Source: Amycolatopsis dendrobii
Lineage (GTDB): Bacteria > Actinomycetota > Actinomycetes > Mycobacteriales > Pseudonocardiaceae
DNA length: 64,000 nt
Direction of reading: 5' to 3'
NCBI RefSeq assembly: GCF_014145675.1
Contig: NZ_JACGZW010000015.1
Span: 124,001-188,000 of the forward strand
Shown here: positions 1-8,935 of the stretch, in pieces
Numbering within the stretch: position 1 is the stretch's first letter
Layout of the letters: every line of letters begins with the position of its first letter
Notes under the pieces: generated by a model
Database searches by the model: none
The model's input: only the letters and a program-made list of their open reading frames with translations
What the model was told of the DNA's origin: nothing
Program-made: the position numbers and the translations under genes

Positions 1-829
1 GCCAGATCGCGTGCGCGAGCGTGGCCCGTTCGTCGAGCAGGCCTTCTTTCGCGAGCCATTCGACCGGCCGGACCCCGTGGGTTTCGAGGTAGCTGACCGG
101 GTCTGTTGTGCTCTCGCAGCAATGGGTGTGCCAGCGAGTGCCGAATTCCCGGGCCAGTTCGACCGTCTGCCGGACGAGCTTTTGCTCTACGTAACAGAGG
201 TTGAGCGCGGCGGGCCAGACGGCGACCTTCGAACTCGGCGGCCGGTGCTGCATCGCTTCGCGCGTGATCGCGAATTCGTCTTCGCTCGAGTAACGGAACA
301 ATTCGATCGGCTGGCCGCGGCGGTCGGCGATCTCGGTCCGCTCGCCCAGCATGCCGCGGGCGACCGCGCCGCGAAGACCGGCCTCCTCGATGACGTCGGC
401 GACGGCGAGCGTCGTTTCAAGATCGCTTGGCGCGTAATGGTTGTCGATCACCGTCGTGATGCCGGCGCGCAACGCCTCGACCGCACCGAGCCGTGCCCCG
501 GCCACCGCTTCGGGCCCGGTGATCGCGATCGAATACGGCCACATGAATTCGCACAGCCACGGCACGATCGACATGCCTTCGCCGAGTCCGCGAGCGAGTG
601 CTTGGTAGAGGTGGTTGTGCCCGTCGACCAGGCCGGGCAGCACGGCTTTGCCGCGGCAGTCGACGACCTCGCCGGCGAGCCAGCGCTCGGTGCCCGGGCC
701 TTCGCCGACACCGGCGATCCGGTCGCCGATGATCGCGACGTGGCCGTTTTGATGGACACTGCGCCGATCGTCGACGGTCACCACGGTGCCGCCGGTCAGG
801 AGGAGGTCGCAGGGTTGCGCAGCCGACAT
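1..829 (-). CDS. Amidohydrolase, cytosine deaminase/chlorohydrolase (ATZ/TRZ) type, 3' part cut off
   Basis: The first 276 codons are present; the gene runs off the left edge. Starting at ATG 829 the protein reads as a composite-domain amidohydrolase: an N-terminal beta-sandwich (LLTGGTVVTVDD), the metal-binding GHNHLYQALARG motif (HxH) near residue 66, a helix ALRAGITTVIDNHYAP, and the second metal-binding segment HTHCCEST near residue 242, followed by LAHAIW at the edge. The final catalytic Asp lies outside the window. Known members hydrolyse amino or chloro groups from purine, pyrimidine or triazine rings; the exact substrate cannot be read here. It is divergent from the next amidohydrolase and lies near molybdenum hydroxylase genes, suggesting a ring-degradation locus. 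Confidence 0.85.
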   Translation of the reverse strand, partial: MSAAQPCDLLLTGGTVVTVDDRRSVHQNGHVAIIGDRIAGVGEGPGTERWLAGEVVDCRGKAVLPGLVDGHNHLYQALARGLGEGMSIVPWLCEFMWPYSIAITGPEAVAGARLGAVEALRAGITTVIDNHYAPSDLETTLAVADVIEEAGLRGAVARGMLGERTEIADRRGQPIELFRYSSEDEFAITREAMQHRPPSSKVAVWPAALNLCYVEQKLVRQTVELAREFGTRWHTHCCESTTDPVSYLETHGVRPVEWLAKEGLLDERATLAHAIW

Positions 830-1169
830 CGGGCCGTCCTTCCCCGGGCGGGGTCGGACCCGGCCCGGCGGTCGTCTCCAGCGCGCGGCTGGAGGCAGTT
901 GGCCGAACGGTTGGCCCGAAACGGGAGGTCACCGGCGCCCGGCAGCGCCGCCGGGTCGTTCAATGCAAAGCCCTCCGGCGGCCGGTGTCAAGAGCGCTCT
1001 CCGGAAAAGTCTTGCCGCGCAAGGCATTCGGCGATCATGTGTTGACACCGGGCGGCGAAGGTGCTGCACTCGGTTGCGCCGGAGCGCGGATCGCGCTTCC
1101 GGGTCCCGTAGGTGCGGTGAAGCGCGGCCGGGGAGTCCTTTACTCAAGTCTTGCGTAAGGAGACATCCG
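830..1169. promoter_or_regulatory. Divergent intergenic region with CTTGC-type palindrome
   Basis: This 340-bp gap separates two divergently read amidohydrolase genes, so it should hold both promoters. It contains the palindrome CTTGCcgcGCAAG at 1011-1023, and a related half-like string CTTGCGTAAGG at 1150-1160 next to the ribosome binding site of the gene at 1170. CTTGC/GCAAG symmetry resembles LacI-family operators, and a LacI-family gene lies 1 kb away, so this is a plausible operator. No further gene is visible. Confidence 0.4.
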
Positions 1170-2153
1170 GTGATTATCGATACCCATGTCCATCCGACAA
1201 ATCTCGTCGACGAAGCCTGGCGGCACACCGGAACCCCGTTCACCGGCGAGCGCACGCTGGAGATGATGGACGGTCCATTCTGGATCAACGGCAAGCCGCG
1301 GCGCGTGGACGTCAGCTGCATCATGCCGCCGCCGGGGAACACGACCTGGCGCGAGGGCAACAAAACCGGCCGCGAGGGGATTCGCGAATACCAGGCGTAC
1401 GTGACCTCATTGGTGCAGCAGTATCCGGACCGGTTCGTCGGCAACTTCATGTACAACCCGCGCTTCGGCCCGGAGAACGGCGCGGCGGAGCTGGCCTTCC
1501 ACGTGAAGGAATACGGCTACAAGATGCTGAAGCTGCACGCCAACATGCATTCCTACCGCCCGGACCGGGCGCTGGACTGGCTGCGGCCGGTGATGCGGGT
1601 GTGCGACGAACTCGGCGTGATCGTGCTGATCCACACCGGGGACGGGCCCTACTCGATCCCGACCCAGTTCTACCCGATCATCCGCGAGTTCCCGAACGTC
1701 ACGTTCATTCTCGGCCATTTCGGCATCCAGACCGGCGGCGTCTACTGTTTCGAGGCGTTCTGGATGATCCAGGACTCGCCGAACGTGATCGGCGAATCGG
1801 GCTGGCTGCTGCAGTCGCGGATCGTCGAATTCGCCAAGGAGATGAAGAAGAGCGACCTGGTCTTCGGCACCGATTCGCCGCCGAACGAGCCCGGCATGTG
1901 GGCGCGGGAGCTGGAAGTGCTGTGCCATCAGCCGCCGCAGGGCCTGAACCTGTCCGAGGACGACCTGGAGGGCTACCTCGGCAACAACATGGCCAAGCTG
2001 CTCGGCCTCGCGCCGACGCCGCCGCCGAAGGACAAGGCGGAAGCCGAGGCGTATTTGCGCGGCGACATTCCGCAGGCTTCCGCGGCGAACACGCACGCGT
2101 CGCATTATCTCGGCTACACGCCTTCGGCGTGGGCAGAGGCCGCTAACTCCTGA
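1170..2153 (+). CDS. Amidohydrolase family 2 (ACMSD-like TIM-barrel) protein
   Basis: The protein has 327 residues and starts at GTG 1170, eight bases after AAGGAG. It opens directly with the metal-binding IIDTHVHPTN motif, contains HTGDG and LGHFG histidine segments in mid-protein and ends the barrel with FGTDSPPNEPG, the conserved catalytic Asp region. This is the pattern of amidohydrolase family 2, which includes aminocarboxymuconate-semialdehyde decarboxylase and 5-carboxyvanillate-type decarboxylases, so it may hydrolyse or decarboxylate. No signal peptide is seen, so it should be cytoplasmic. It is read away from the neighbouring deaminase-type amidohydrolase and towards a LacI regulator and a molybdenum hydroxylase; shared control is inferred. 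The substrate is unknown. Confidence 0.85.
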   Translation: MIIDTHVHPTNLVDEAWRHTGTPFTGERTLEMMDGPFWINGKPRRVDVSCIMPPPGNTTWREGNKTGREGIREYQAYVTSLVQQYPDRFVGNFMYNPRFGPENGAAELAFHVKEYGYKMLKLHANMHSYRPDRALDWLRPVMRVCDELGVIVLIHTGDGPYSIPTQFYPIIREFPNVTFILGHFGIQTGGVYCFEAFWMIQDSPNVIGESGWLLQSRIVEFAKEMKKSDLVFGTDSPPNEPGMWARELEVLCHQPPQGLNLSEDDLEGYLGNNMAKLLGLAPTPPPKDKAEAEAYLRGDIPQASAANTHASHYLGYTPSAWAEAANS

Positions 2154-2178
2154 TTGCGTTGCCGCGCCGGCTGCGGGT

Positions 2179-3174
2179 TCAGTCGCACCCGCAGCTGGCG
2201 CGCGCGGTCAGGCGGACGTCGAGGACGCGGTCTTCCGGCTGAGTGTCCGCTCGGAGCTGGTCCAGAGTGGACACCGCGGCATCGGCGAAATCGTCGAAGG
2301 AATGCCCGGCGGTGGACAGCGCGGGCCAGCTGTGCACGGCGGCGTCGGTACCGCCGAAGCCGATCACCGCAAGGTCTTTCGGCACCCGCAAGCCGAGTTC
2401 TGCTGCCACGGTGAGCGTGTCGAGCGCCAGCCCGTCCGCTGTCGCCATGATCGCGCGCGGCCGCTCCGGCGACCGCAACCACCGCCGGATATCCGCCCGC
2501 GCGGCATGCCGATCGAGACCGGTGCGGACGACGTTGCCCGCACTCCGCTTGGCGGCCCGCATCGCCTCGGTCCAGCCTCGGGCCCGATCGGCCACCGGCC
2601 CGGACCGCGCGGTTCCGGTGAGGCAGCCGATCTCCCGGTAGCCGTGCCCGAGCAGGTGTTCGGTGGTCAGCCGCCCGCCCGCCTTGTTGTCCAGCACGAC
2701 GGACGGCGCGACGGTACCGGCCGGGGCGTGGTGATGCAGGTAGACGACCGGAACGTCCAAGGCGGAGTGGGTCGCCGCCGCGCCGGCGATCTCGGCGCGG
2801 ACCAGCAGCAGGCCGTCCACGCGCATGTTCGCCAGCGATTCGGCGTACCGCAGCTCCTGCTCCCGGGAGAACGCCGAATTCCCCAAGAGCACAAGGGATC
2901 CGCGAGCGAACGCGGCCCGCTCGACCGCATGGGTGAGCTGGGTGAAGTAGCCCTCGCTGCTGTCCGGCACGACCAGCCCGAGCACGTTGCTGCGCGTGGA
3001 CCGCAACGCCCGCGCGACGAGATTCGGCCGGTATCCGAGCTCGGCGATCGCCTGCTCGACCCGTGCTCGTGTGGCGGGCGCGACCGGACGCGGGCCGTTG
3101 TTGAGCACGTAACTGACCACGGCAGGCGAGGTGCCCGCCAGCCGTGCGACATCGTCCCGGGTGACCCGCTGCAT
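2179..3174 (-). CDS. LacI family transcriptional repressor
   Basis: 331 residues. The N-terminus VTRDDVARLAGTSPAVVSYVLNNGPRP is a standard LacI helix-turn-helix followed by the hinge helix (RPNLVARALRS). The rest is a periplasmic-binding-protein-like ligand domain starting LGLVVPDSSEGYF and running to the end, with a short Cys-containing tail ASCGCD. It is transcribed away from the molybdenum hydroxylase gene at 3257, with an 82-bp gap holding a promoter-like sequence and an ACACGTGT palindrome. It is therefore the likely local repressor of the hydroxylase operon and possibly of the amidohydrolases. The effector is unknown but probably is a pathway substrate. Confidence 0.93.
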   Translation of the reverse strand: MQRVTRDDVARLAGTSPAVVSYVLNNGPRPVAPATRARVEQAIAELGYRPNLVARALRSTRSNVLGLVVPDSSEGYFTQLTHAVERAAFARGSLVLLGNSAFSREQELRYAESLANMRVDGLLLVRAEIAGAAATHSALDVPVVYLHHHAPAGTVAPSVVLDNKAGGRLTTEHLLGHGYREIGCLTGTARSGPVADRARGWTEAMRAAKRSAGNVVRTGLDRHAARADIRRWLRSPERPRAIMATADGLALDTLTVAAELGLRVPKDLAVIGFGGTDAAVHSWPALSTAGHSFDDFADAAVSTLDQLRADTQPEDRVLDVRLTARASCGCD

Positions 3175-3199
3175 GCGCCAGACGATACCCGAAGAGCCG

Positions 3200-3228
3200 T
3201 TGACAGTCCCGATCTACACGTGTTGAAT
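3200..3228 (+). promoter_or_regulatory. Putative promoter with embedded palindrome before molybdenum hydroxylase operon
   Basis: TTGACA at 3200-3205 is followed after 17 bases by TTGAAT at 3223-3228, an acceptable -35/-10 pair. The perfect palindrome ACACGTGT (3216-3223) sits between and partly over the -10, where a repressor would block transcription. The divergent LacI-family gene is the natural candidate. No experimental data; the palindrome is short. Confidence 0.4.
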
Positions 3229-3256
3229 CCGTGCGGTCGGCAACGCAGGAAAGCTG

Positions 3257-5557
3257 GTGGTCAATGTGGACTCGCTGGTACACGCCGCGGAAACCGGGAA
3301 AGCCGCCGGGGTAGGCGAAAGCGCCCTCCGTCCGGACGGCGTCGCCAAGGTGACCGGCAGGTTCGCCTATTCGTCGGATCTGTGGCTCGCGGGCATGGTC
3401 TGGGCGACCACGCTGCGCAGCCCCTACGCGGCCGCGCGGATCCGGTCCATCGACACGAGCAAGGCGCTCGCCCAGCCAGGCGTGCACGCCGTGCTCACCC
3501 ACGAGGACGTGCCCGGCGCGAAAACGTACGGGATGAAATCCGCCGACCAGCCGGTCCTCGCCGTCGACGAGGTCCGCTACCACGGCGAACCGGTGGCGCT
3601 GGTCGCCGCCGACGATCCGGAGACCGCCCGGCAGGCGGCGAAACTGATCATCGTCGACTACGAACCGCTCGACCCGGTCACCGACCCGATGACGGTCCTG
3701 GACGAGGGCGTCCGTCCCGTTCATCCGGACGGAAACCTGGTCCGGCACGTGAAAATCCGCCACGGCGACATGGCGCGCGCCCGCGGCGAAGCGGACGTCG
3801 TGGTCACCGGCGAGTACGAGGTCGGCATGCAAGACCAGGCTTTCCTCGGCCCGGAATCCGGACTGGCGATTCCTTCCGAGGACGGCGGCGTCGAGCTCTG
3901 CGTTTCCTCGCAATGGCTGCACAAGGACCTGGAACAACTCGCCCCGTGCCTAGGCCTGCCGCCAGAAAAAGTGCGGCTGACCCTGGCGGGCGTCGGCGGC
4001 GCGTTCGGCGGACGGGAAGACCTCTCCGTCCACGTGCACGCGTGCATGCTTGCCTTGCGACTCGGCCGTCCGGTCAAAATGTCCTACAACCGCTACGAAT
4101 CCTTCTTCGGCCATGTGCACCGCCACCCGGCCAAGATGCGCTACGAACACGGAGCCACCAAGGACGGCCGCCTGGTCTACGTCAAAGCCCGCCTGGTTCT
4201 GGACGGCGGCGCTTACACGTCGACTTCACCGGTCGTCATCGCCAACGCCTGCTATTTCGTCACCGGCGCATACGACGTCCCCAACGCCGAAATCGACGGA
4301 CTGGCGGTATTCACCAACAACCCGCCCTGCGGAGCGATGCGCGGTTTCGGCGCCGTCCAATCGGCCTACGGCTGTGAGTCCAATATGGACAAACTCGCGC
4401 ACGAACTAGGCATGGACCCGATGGAGTTGCGCCTCCGCAACGCCATGACCACGGGCACCGTCCTGCCCACCGGACAAGCCGTCGACGGCCCGGCCCCCGT
4501 CGCGGAACTGCTGCAAGCCCTCCGCGATCGTCCGCTGCCGCCGGCCGGCGCTGCTGATTTGCTTTCCCTGCCCGGCGGAGCCGCCAACACGACGCACGGC
4601 GAGGGGGTGCGTCGCGGAGTCGGCTACGCGGTCGGGGTGAAAGCGATCGGCTACTCAGGAGGCGTCGACGACATTTCGACGGCCCGAGTCACCTTGGCCG
4701 TGGTGAACGGCGCCCCGGTGGTCTCGGTGCACACCGCGGCCGCGGAATGCGGACAAGGCGTCACCACGGTGCAGGCACAGGTGGCGAGCACAGAACTGGG
4801 CGTCTCGCGGGTAGTCGTCCTCCCCGCCGATACTCACATCGGCGACGCGGGTTCCGCGTCCGCTTCCCGCATGACGTGGATGTCGACCGGCGCGGTGCAA
4901 GGCGCCTGCCGCCAGATCGCCCGGGAACTCCTGCGCCGCGGTTCTGGCTTTTCCTTGGGCAACGACCAGGTCCTGGACAGCGCCGGACGTCCGCTGTGCT
5001 CCATCGCCGACCTGGTGGGTTCGGACACGCTTACGCACACTTTCGAATACCACCACCGCCCGACCCAAGGCATCGACCCGGAAACCGGCCAGGGCAACGC
5101 CCACATCGCGTTCGCCTTCGCCGCCCACCGAGCCGTCGTCGACGTGGATGTCGAACTCGGTTTGGTGAAGGTGGTCGAACTGGCGACCGCGCAAGACGTC
5201 GGCAAGGCGATGAACCCGCTGGCCGTCGAAGGCCAAATCGAGGGCGGCAGCGTGCAAGGCCTTGGTTTGGCTTTGATGGAGGAAATCCTGGTCGACCGCG
5301 AGGGCCGGGTGCGGAACCCGTCCTTCACGGACTACCTGATCCCGACCGTGCTGGACGTCCCGCCGATGCCGATCAGCCTGTTCGAATTCCCGCACCCGGA
5401 CTCGCCCTACGGTTTGAACGGCGTGGGGGAGCCGCCGACCCTGTCGTCGACCCCCGCGATCCTGAACGCCCTCCGCTCCGCGACCGGCCTGCCCCTGCCG
5501 AACGCTCCCCTCCGCCCGGACGACATCGCGCTGGCCCGGGGACGTGCTGCTTCGTGA
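3257..5557 (+). CDS. Molybdenum hydroxylase large (molybdopterin-binding) subunit, xanthine dehydrogenase family
   Basis: 766 residues, GTG start at 3257 after AGGAAAG. An N-terminal aldehyde oxidase a/b hammerhead domain (about residues 20-130) is followed by the molybdopterin-binding domains. Visible family motifs are GVGGAFGGRED, GAMRGFG, ECGQGVTT and, near the C-terminus, GVGEPPTLSSTPAILNAL, whose Glu matches the catalytic Glu of xanthine dehydrogenase and aldehyde oxidase. The FAD and 2Fe-2S subunits follow at 5730 and 6599, giving an L-M-S three-gene layout. It hydroxylates an N-heterocycle or aldehyde using water; the ring substrate is not determinable, although nearby deaminase-type amidohydrolases favour purine- or pterin-like compounds. 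Confidence 0.93.
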   Translation: MVNVDSLVHAAETGKAAGVGESALRPDGVAKVTGRFAYSSDLWLAGMVWATTLRSPYAAARIRSIDTSKALAQPGVHAVLTHEDVPGAKTYGMKSADQPVLAVDEVRYHGEPVALVAADDPETARQAAKLIIVDYEPLDPVTDPMTVLDEGVRPVHPDGNLVRHVKIRHGDMARARGEADVVVTGEYEVGMQDQAFLGPESGLAIPSEDGGVELCVSSQWLHKDLEQLAPCLGLPPEKVRLTLAGVGGAFGGREDLSVHVHACMLALRLGRPVKMSYNRYESFFGHVHRHPAKMRYEHGATKDGRLVYVKARLVLDGGAYTSTSPVVIANACYFVTGAYDVPNAEIDGLAVFTNNPPCGAMRGFGAVQSAYGCESNMDKLAHELGMDPMELRLRNAMTTGTVLPTGQAVDGPAPVAELLQALRDRPLPPAGAADLLSLPGGAANTTHGEGVRRGVGYAVGVKAIGYSGGVDDISTARVTLAVVNGAPVVSVHTAAAECGQGVTTVQAQVASTELGVSRVVVLPADTHIGDAGSASASRMTWMSTGAVQGACRQIARELLRRGSGFSLGNDQVLDSAGRPLCSIADLVGSDTLTHTFEYHHRPTQGIDPETGQGNAHIAFAFAAHRAVVDVDVELGLVKVVELATAQDVGKAMNPLAVEGQIEGGSVQGLGLALMEEILVDREGRVRNPSFTDYLIPTVLDVPPMPISLFEFPHPDSPYGLNGVGEPPTLSSTPAILNALRSATGLPLPNAPLRPDDIALARGRAAS

Positions 5558-5729
5558 GCGCGCCGGCTCTTGCGCGCTGGCCGGCCACCTCGCAGGCAAC
5601 GGTCCGCCGGGTCTTTCCCCGGTACTGCTTGCGCCAGCCTTCCTCCCGCTTCTCGCCAGATCCGCTCGCCCGCGCCCCTCTGCCTCTCCTATCCGTCCCT
5701 GACCGGCAGCCGCCTCCCGGAGGTGCCCC

Positions 5730-6608
5730 GTGGATTTCCTGACCCCCGCGACCTGGGCCGAAGCCCTGGCCGTCAAGTCCGAGCGCCCGGACGCCGTCCC
5801 CCTGGCAGGCGGCACCGACGTCCTGGTCGAACTCAACTTCGACCACCGCCGCCCGGCCGCCCTGCTGGACCTCACCCGCATCGAGGACCTGGCCGAATGG
5901 ACCGAGAATGACGGCCGGATCCGCCTGGGCGCAGGCGTGTCGTACACGCGCGTCATCACCGAACTAGGCACCCGCCTCCCCGGCCTGGCGATGGCGAGCC
6001 GCACGGTCGGCTCCCCGCAAATCCGCAACCGAGGCACCGTCGGCGGAAACCTGGGCGCGGCCTCGCCCGCTGGCGACACCCACCCCATGCTCCTGGCCTG
6101 CGACGCGACGATCGAGGTCGCTTCGGTCCGCGGCACCCGGCTGATCCCGGCGACGGACTTCTACCAAGGCGTCAAACGCAACGCACTGGCCCCCGACGAG
6201 CTGATCGCCGCCATCCACCTCCCGGTGGCGACCGGCCCGCAACAGTTCGCGAAGGTCGGCACCCGCAACGCGATGGTCATCGCAGTGTGCTCATTCGCCC
6301 TGGGCCTGGCCCCGGAAACCGGCTGGATAGGCGCCGCTGTCGGTTCGGCCGCCCCGACCCCTCGCCGAGCGACCGCCGCCGAAGACTTCCTCCGCGACGC
6401 CCTCTCCGAGGCATGGACATCCCGTACCGCATTGCCAGCCTCAGTCGTATACCGCTTCGGCGAACTGGCGGCGAGCGCCGCGTCCCCCATCGACGACGTC
6501 CGGGGCAGCGCCGACTACCGCATCCACGCGATCGCCGTACTGGCCCGCCGGACGTTGAGCTGGGCCTGGGAAGACTATCGGAAAGGCGGGCAGCCGAAAT
6601 GCGCCTGA
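5730..6608 (+). CDS. Molybdenum hydroxylase FAD-binding subunit
   Basis: 292 residues, GTG start at 5730 preceded by GGAGGTG. The N-terminal half carries the FAD-binding PCMH fold with PLAGGTDVLVELN near residue 26 and the conserved NRGTVGGNLGAASPAGDTHP near residue 95, which contact the pyrophosphate of FAD; the C-terminal half is the CO-dehydrogenase flavoprotein C-terminal domain. It passes electrons from the 2Fe-2S subunit to the acceptor. A 172-bp gap without a recognisable gene separates it from the large subunit, and its stop overlaps the start of the 2Fe-2S subunit by 10 bases, so those two are translationally coupled. Confidence 0.93.
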   Translation: MDFLTPATWAEALAVKSERPDAVPLAGGTDVLVELNFDHRRPAALLDLTRIEDLAEWTENDGRIRLGAGVSYTRVITELGTRLPGLAMASRTVGSPQIRNRGTVGGNLGAASPAGDTHPMLLACDATIEVASVRGTRLIPATDFYQGVKRNALAPDELIAAIHLPVATGPQQFAKVGTRNAMVIAVCSFALGLAPETGWIGAAVGSAAPTPRRATAAEDFLRDALSEAWTSRTALPASVVYRFGELAASAASPIDDVRGSADYRIHAIAVLARRTLSWAWEDYRKGGQPKCA

Positions 6609-7081
6609 ACCTCACGGTCAATGACGAACCGCGCACCGTCGACGAGGTGTGGGAGGGGCAGAGCCTCCTGTTCGTGCTGCGTGACCAGCTGGGTTTGCCG
6701 GGCTCGAAAAACGCCTGCGAACAAGGCGAATGCGGTTCGTGCACAGTGTATTTAGACGGTACCCCAGTGTGTTCGTGCCTGGTCGCCGCAGGTCAAGCCG
6801 AAGGCAGAAACGTCCGCACAGTAGAAGGCCTCGCGTCCGGCGAGCAGCTGGACGCAGTACAACAAGCCTTCGTAGACGCCGGTGCCGTCCAGTGCGGCTT
6901 CTGCACACCAGGGTTGATCGTCGCCGCGCACGACCTGGTGCACCGGGTGGATGCCCCCTCGGATCCGGAGATCCGCGAGGCATTGGCGGGGAACCTCTGC
7001 CGCTGCACAGGCTACGAGAAAATCCTCGACGCGGTCCGCTTGGCCTCGGCCCGGGCAGGGGAGGCCGCGGGTCCCGCCTGA
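6599..7081 (+). CDS. Molybdenum hydroxylase 2Fe-2S subunit
   Basis: 160 residues, ATG at 6599 inside the end of the FAD subunit gene. The N-terminal plant-ferredoxin-like domain binds the first cluster through CEQGECGSCTVYLDGTPVCSC, and the C-terminal helical domain binds the second through CGFCTPG and CRCTGY; all eight expected cysteines are present. Length is normal for the family. It shuttles electrons from the molybdenum centre to FAD. It closes the three-gene hydroxylase operon; downstream lies an 866-bp repeat-rich gap. Confidence 0.95.
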   Translation: MRLNLTVNDEPRTVDEVWEGQSLLFVLRDQLGLPGSKNACEQGECGSCTVYLDGTPVCSCLVAAGQAEGRNVRTVEGLASGEQLDAVQQAFVDAGAVQCGFCTPGLIVAAHDLVHRVDAPSDPEIREALAGNLCRCTGYEKILDAVRLASARAGEAAGPA

Positions 7082-7947
7082 TACTTGCGGGCGCCTCGTC
7101 GCTCGCCGGTTCTGCGGAGGACCGTGGAATACGCCGGGGCGGCCGAGTCAACTCCGCTAGGACCCACAGCCTCCGTGCACCTGGCTGTGCCCGGAAGCCC
7201 AGTTCGGCGGCACCCGTGGATCGCCGCTCAGGCTGGGCGGCCACTTCCGCCCAGCCAGCGGACGCTCACCGCTTACGGCACCGACCACGACGGTCCATTC
7301 TGAACCTCCGAACCGCGTTGCCCGACGTCTCGGCAGCTCCCGCCTCAGCCAAAGCGGCTCGATACATGGGTGCGCCCGAGCCGCTCTTGGGCTCGCGACG
7401 GTAACCCGCGCCCGCGGCTCGACCCCGCGCTTGCCTCGGGTCCGCGGTTCGCAGCGGCAACCCGCGTCGGACGGCTCGCCCGAGCCGACCCTGGGCCCCG
7501 CCCGGTATCCCGTGCCCGCAGGCTTGGCTCGCGCTTGTCTCAGGCGCGCAGCTCGTGGCGGCGACCCGCGTCCGATGGCTTGCTCGTACCGCTCTCGGGC
7601 TGGTGCCGGTTATCCGCCCCCGCAACTCGCCTGCTCCAGCTCACGGTTCGCGGCGGCAACCTGCATCCGGCGCTGCGCCGAGCCGGTCGCGAGCCCGCCG
7701 GTCGCGGCGGCGACCCCGCGCTCGGCGGTTGCCCGGACCGATCTTGCGTTCATGCCGGTGATCCGCGCTCGCAGGCTCGGCCCGTGCGTGTCTTGGGCTC
7801 GCGGTTCGCGGCGGCAACCTGCATCCGGCGCTGCGCCGAGCCGGTCGCGAGCCCGCCGGTCGCGGCGGCAACCCGCGCTCGGCGGTTGCCCGAACCGATC
7901 CCGAGCCCGCGTCGGAACCCCTCCGCCCTAAGGCTCACCCGGCCCGG
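7082..7947. repeat. Gene-free gap with degenerate GC-rich direct repeats
   Basis: No convincing gene lies here. From about 7389 to 7921 a GC-rich core related to GGTTCGCGGCGGCAACC recurs at about 7391, 7445, 7550, 7645, 7699, 7802 and 7857, always in the same orientation. The best pair, about 7644-7739 and 7801-7895, is nearly identical over some 95 bases with a 156-bp offset. The copies contain sub-repeats (cggttcgcggcggcaac, then gcgagcccgccggtcgcgg). Open frames through the block lack family resemblance and lie partly antisense to a real gene, so I treat it as non-coding repeat sequence between convergent genes. Confidence 0.7.
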
Positions 7948-8727
7948 TCAGAGGCCTTTCATCAGATCCGTTTCCGTCACCCCCGGCCCCTGTCCTTCCC
8001 GGATGAACCATTCCGTCCCGAACGCCTCGCCGAACTTGTCGTCCGGCAGCGCCAGGAAGAACGACTCCTCGCTGATCTGGCTCCGATGCGCGCGCATCGC
8101 CGCCCGCTTCGTCTTCAGGTATGCCGTCACGTCCACCTCGGCGGTCAGCTCGGCTTCCGGCTTGCCGACGATCATCTCCTCGTCCGGGCCGCCTTCCTCG
8201 CCCGCTGCTCGCGCGGCTTCGGCGGCTCGGCGAATCTGGTCGCGGTTCGCCGAGCCCTGGTAGACCCGCGGCGTGCCCGCGAGTTCGGCAGCGCGCATGC
8301 CGACTCGGTGGACCTGGATGTGGTCCGGGTGGCCGTAGACGCCGAAGTCGTCGTAGACCGTGAGCACGTCGGCCGACTCCTCGCGCAGGATCGCCGCCAG
8401 CCGCTTCGCTGCTTCCTCGACCGGCGCGCTCCAGAACGTGTCCGGGCCGTCGTTGGAAGGGTCGCCCATCATCCCGGAGTCCTGGTATCCCAAGAACTCC
8501 ACTCGCGAGACGCCCAGCACCTCGGCCGCCGCCCGCGTCTCCTGCACGCGGCGGTCCGCGAGCTGCTCGCCGTCGTCGAGCAGGCCCTCGGGGATCTCGC
8601 CTTTTTCTCCGCGCGTGGCCACCACGAGCACCACCCGGTGCCCTTCGTCGGCCGCCTTGCGCATCACGCCGCCGGTCATGATCGCCTCGTCGTCCGGGTG
8701 GGCGTGGAACGTCACCAATGTCGCCAT
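7948..8727 (-). CDS. PIG-L/LmbE family N-deacetylase (MshB/Mca-like)
   Basis: 259 residues from ATG 8727, chosen because MATLVTFHAHPDDEAIMTGG begins right at the Rossmann-like core; a longer frame upstream has no family resemblance. The zinc ligands are visible in AHPDDE near residue 9 and GHPDHIQVH near residue 139. The family hydrolyses N-acetylglucosaminyl or mycothiol-conjugate amides; in actinomycetes close relatives include MshB (mycothiol biosynthesis) and Mca (mycothiol S-conjugate amidase). Length near 260 rather than about 290 and the sequence do not let me decide between these and a general LmbE enzyme. Cytoplasmic, single gene, divergent from the TrpB2-like gene. Confidence 0.88.
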   Translation of the reverse strand: MATLVTFHAHPDDEAIMTGGVMRKAADEGHRVVLVVATRGEKGEIPEGLLDDGEQLADRRVQETRAAAEVLGVSRVEFLGYQDSGMMGDPSNDGPDTFWSAPVEEAAKRLAAILREESADVLTVYDDFGVYGHPDHIQVHRVGMRAAELAGTPRVYQGSANRDQIRRAAEAARAAGEEGGPDEEMIVGKPEAELTAEVDVTAYLKTKRAAMRAHRSQISEESFFLALPDDKFGEAFGTEWFIREGQGPGVTETDLMKGL

Positions 8728-8935
8728 GCCAACGAACCTACCGGCACCCGCCGACAAAAACCGGCGCCCGCCGGAAACAGCCTCCGGGGAATCAGCCACA
8801 CCCTCCATTGTGGACAGGTCGCCCACACGGGTGGACCTGCTGCTTTATCGGCGCGAGGGGTCCCCTCGCGCTCTCCGGCGCTTGGCTTCGCCCGCCGCCC
8901 GGCTTACGTTGGGGTCCGCCGACCGAGGAGGCGTC

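Noticed and set aside
7370..8263. A plus-strand frame through the repeat region into the LmbE gene
   Set aside because: It is antisense to the real LmbE gene over 300 bases, built of GC-rich repeats, and has no domain similarity or plausible ribosome binding site.
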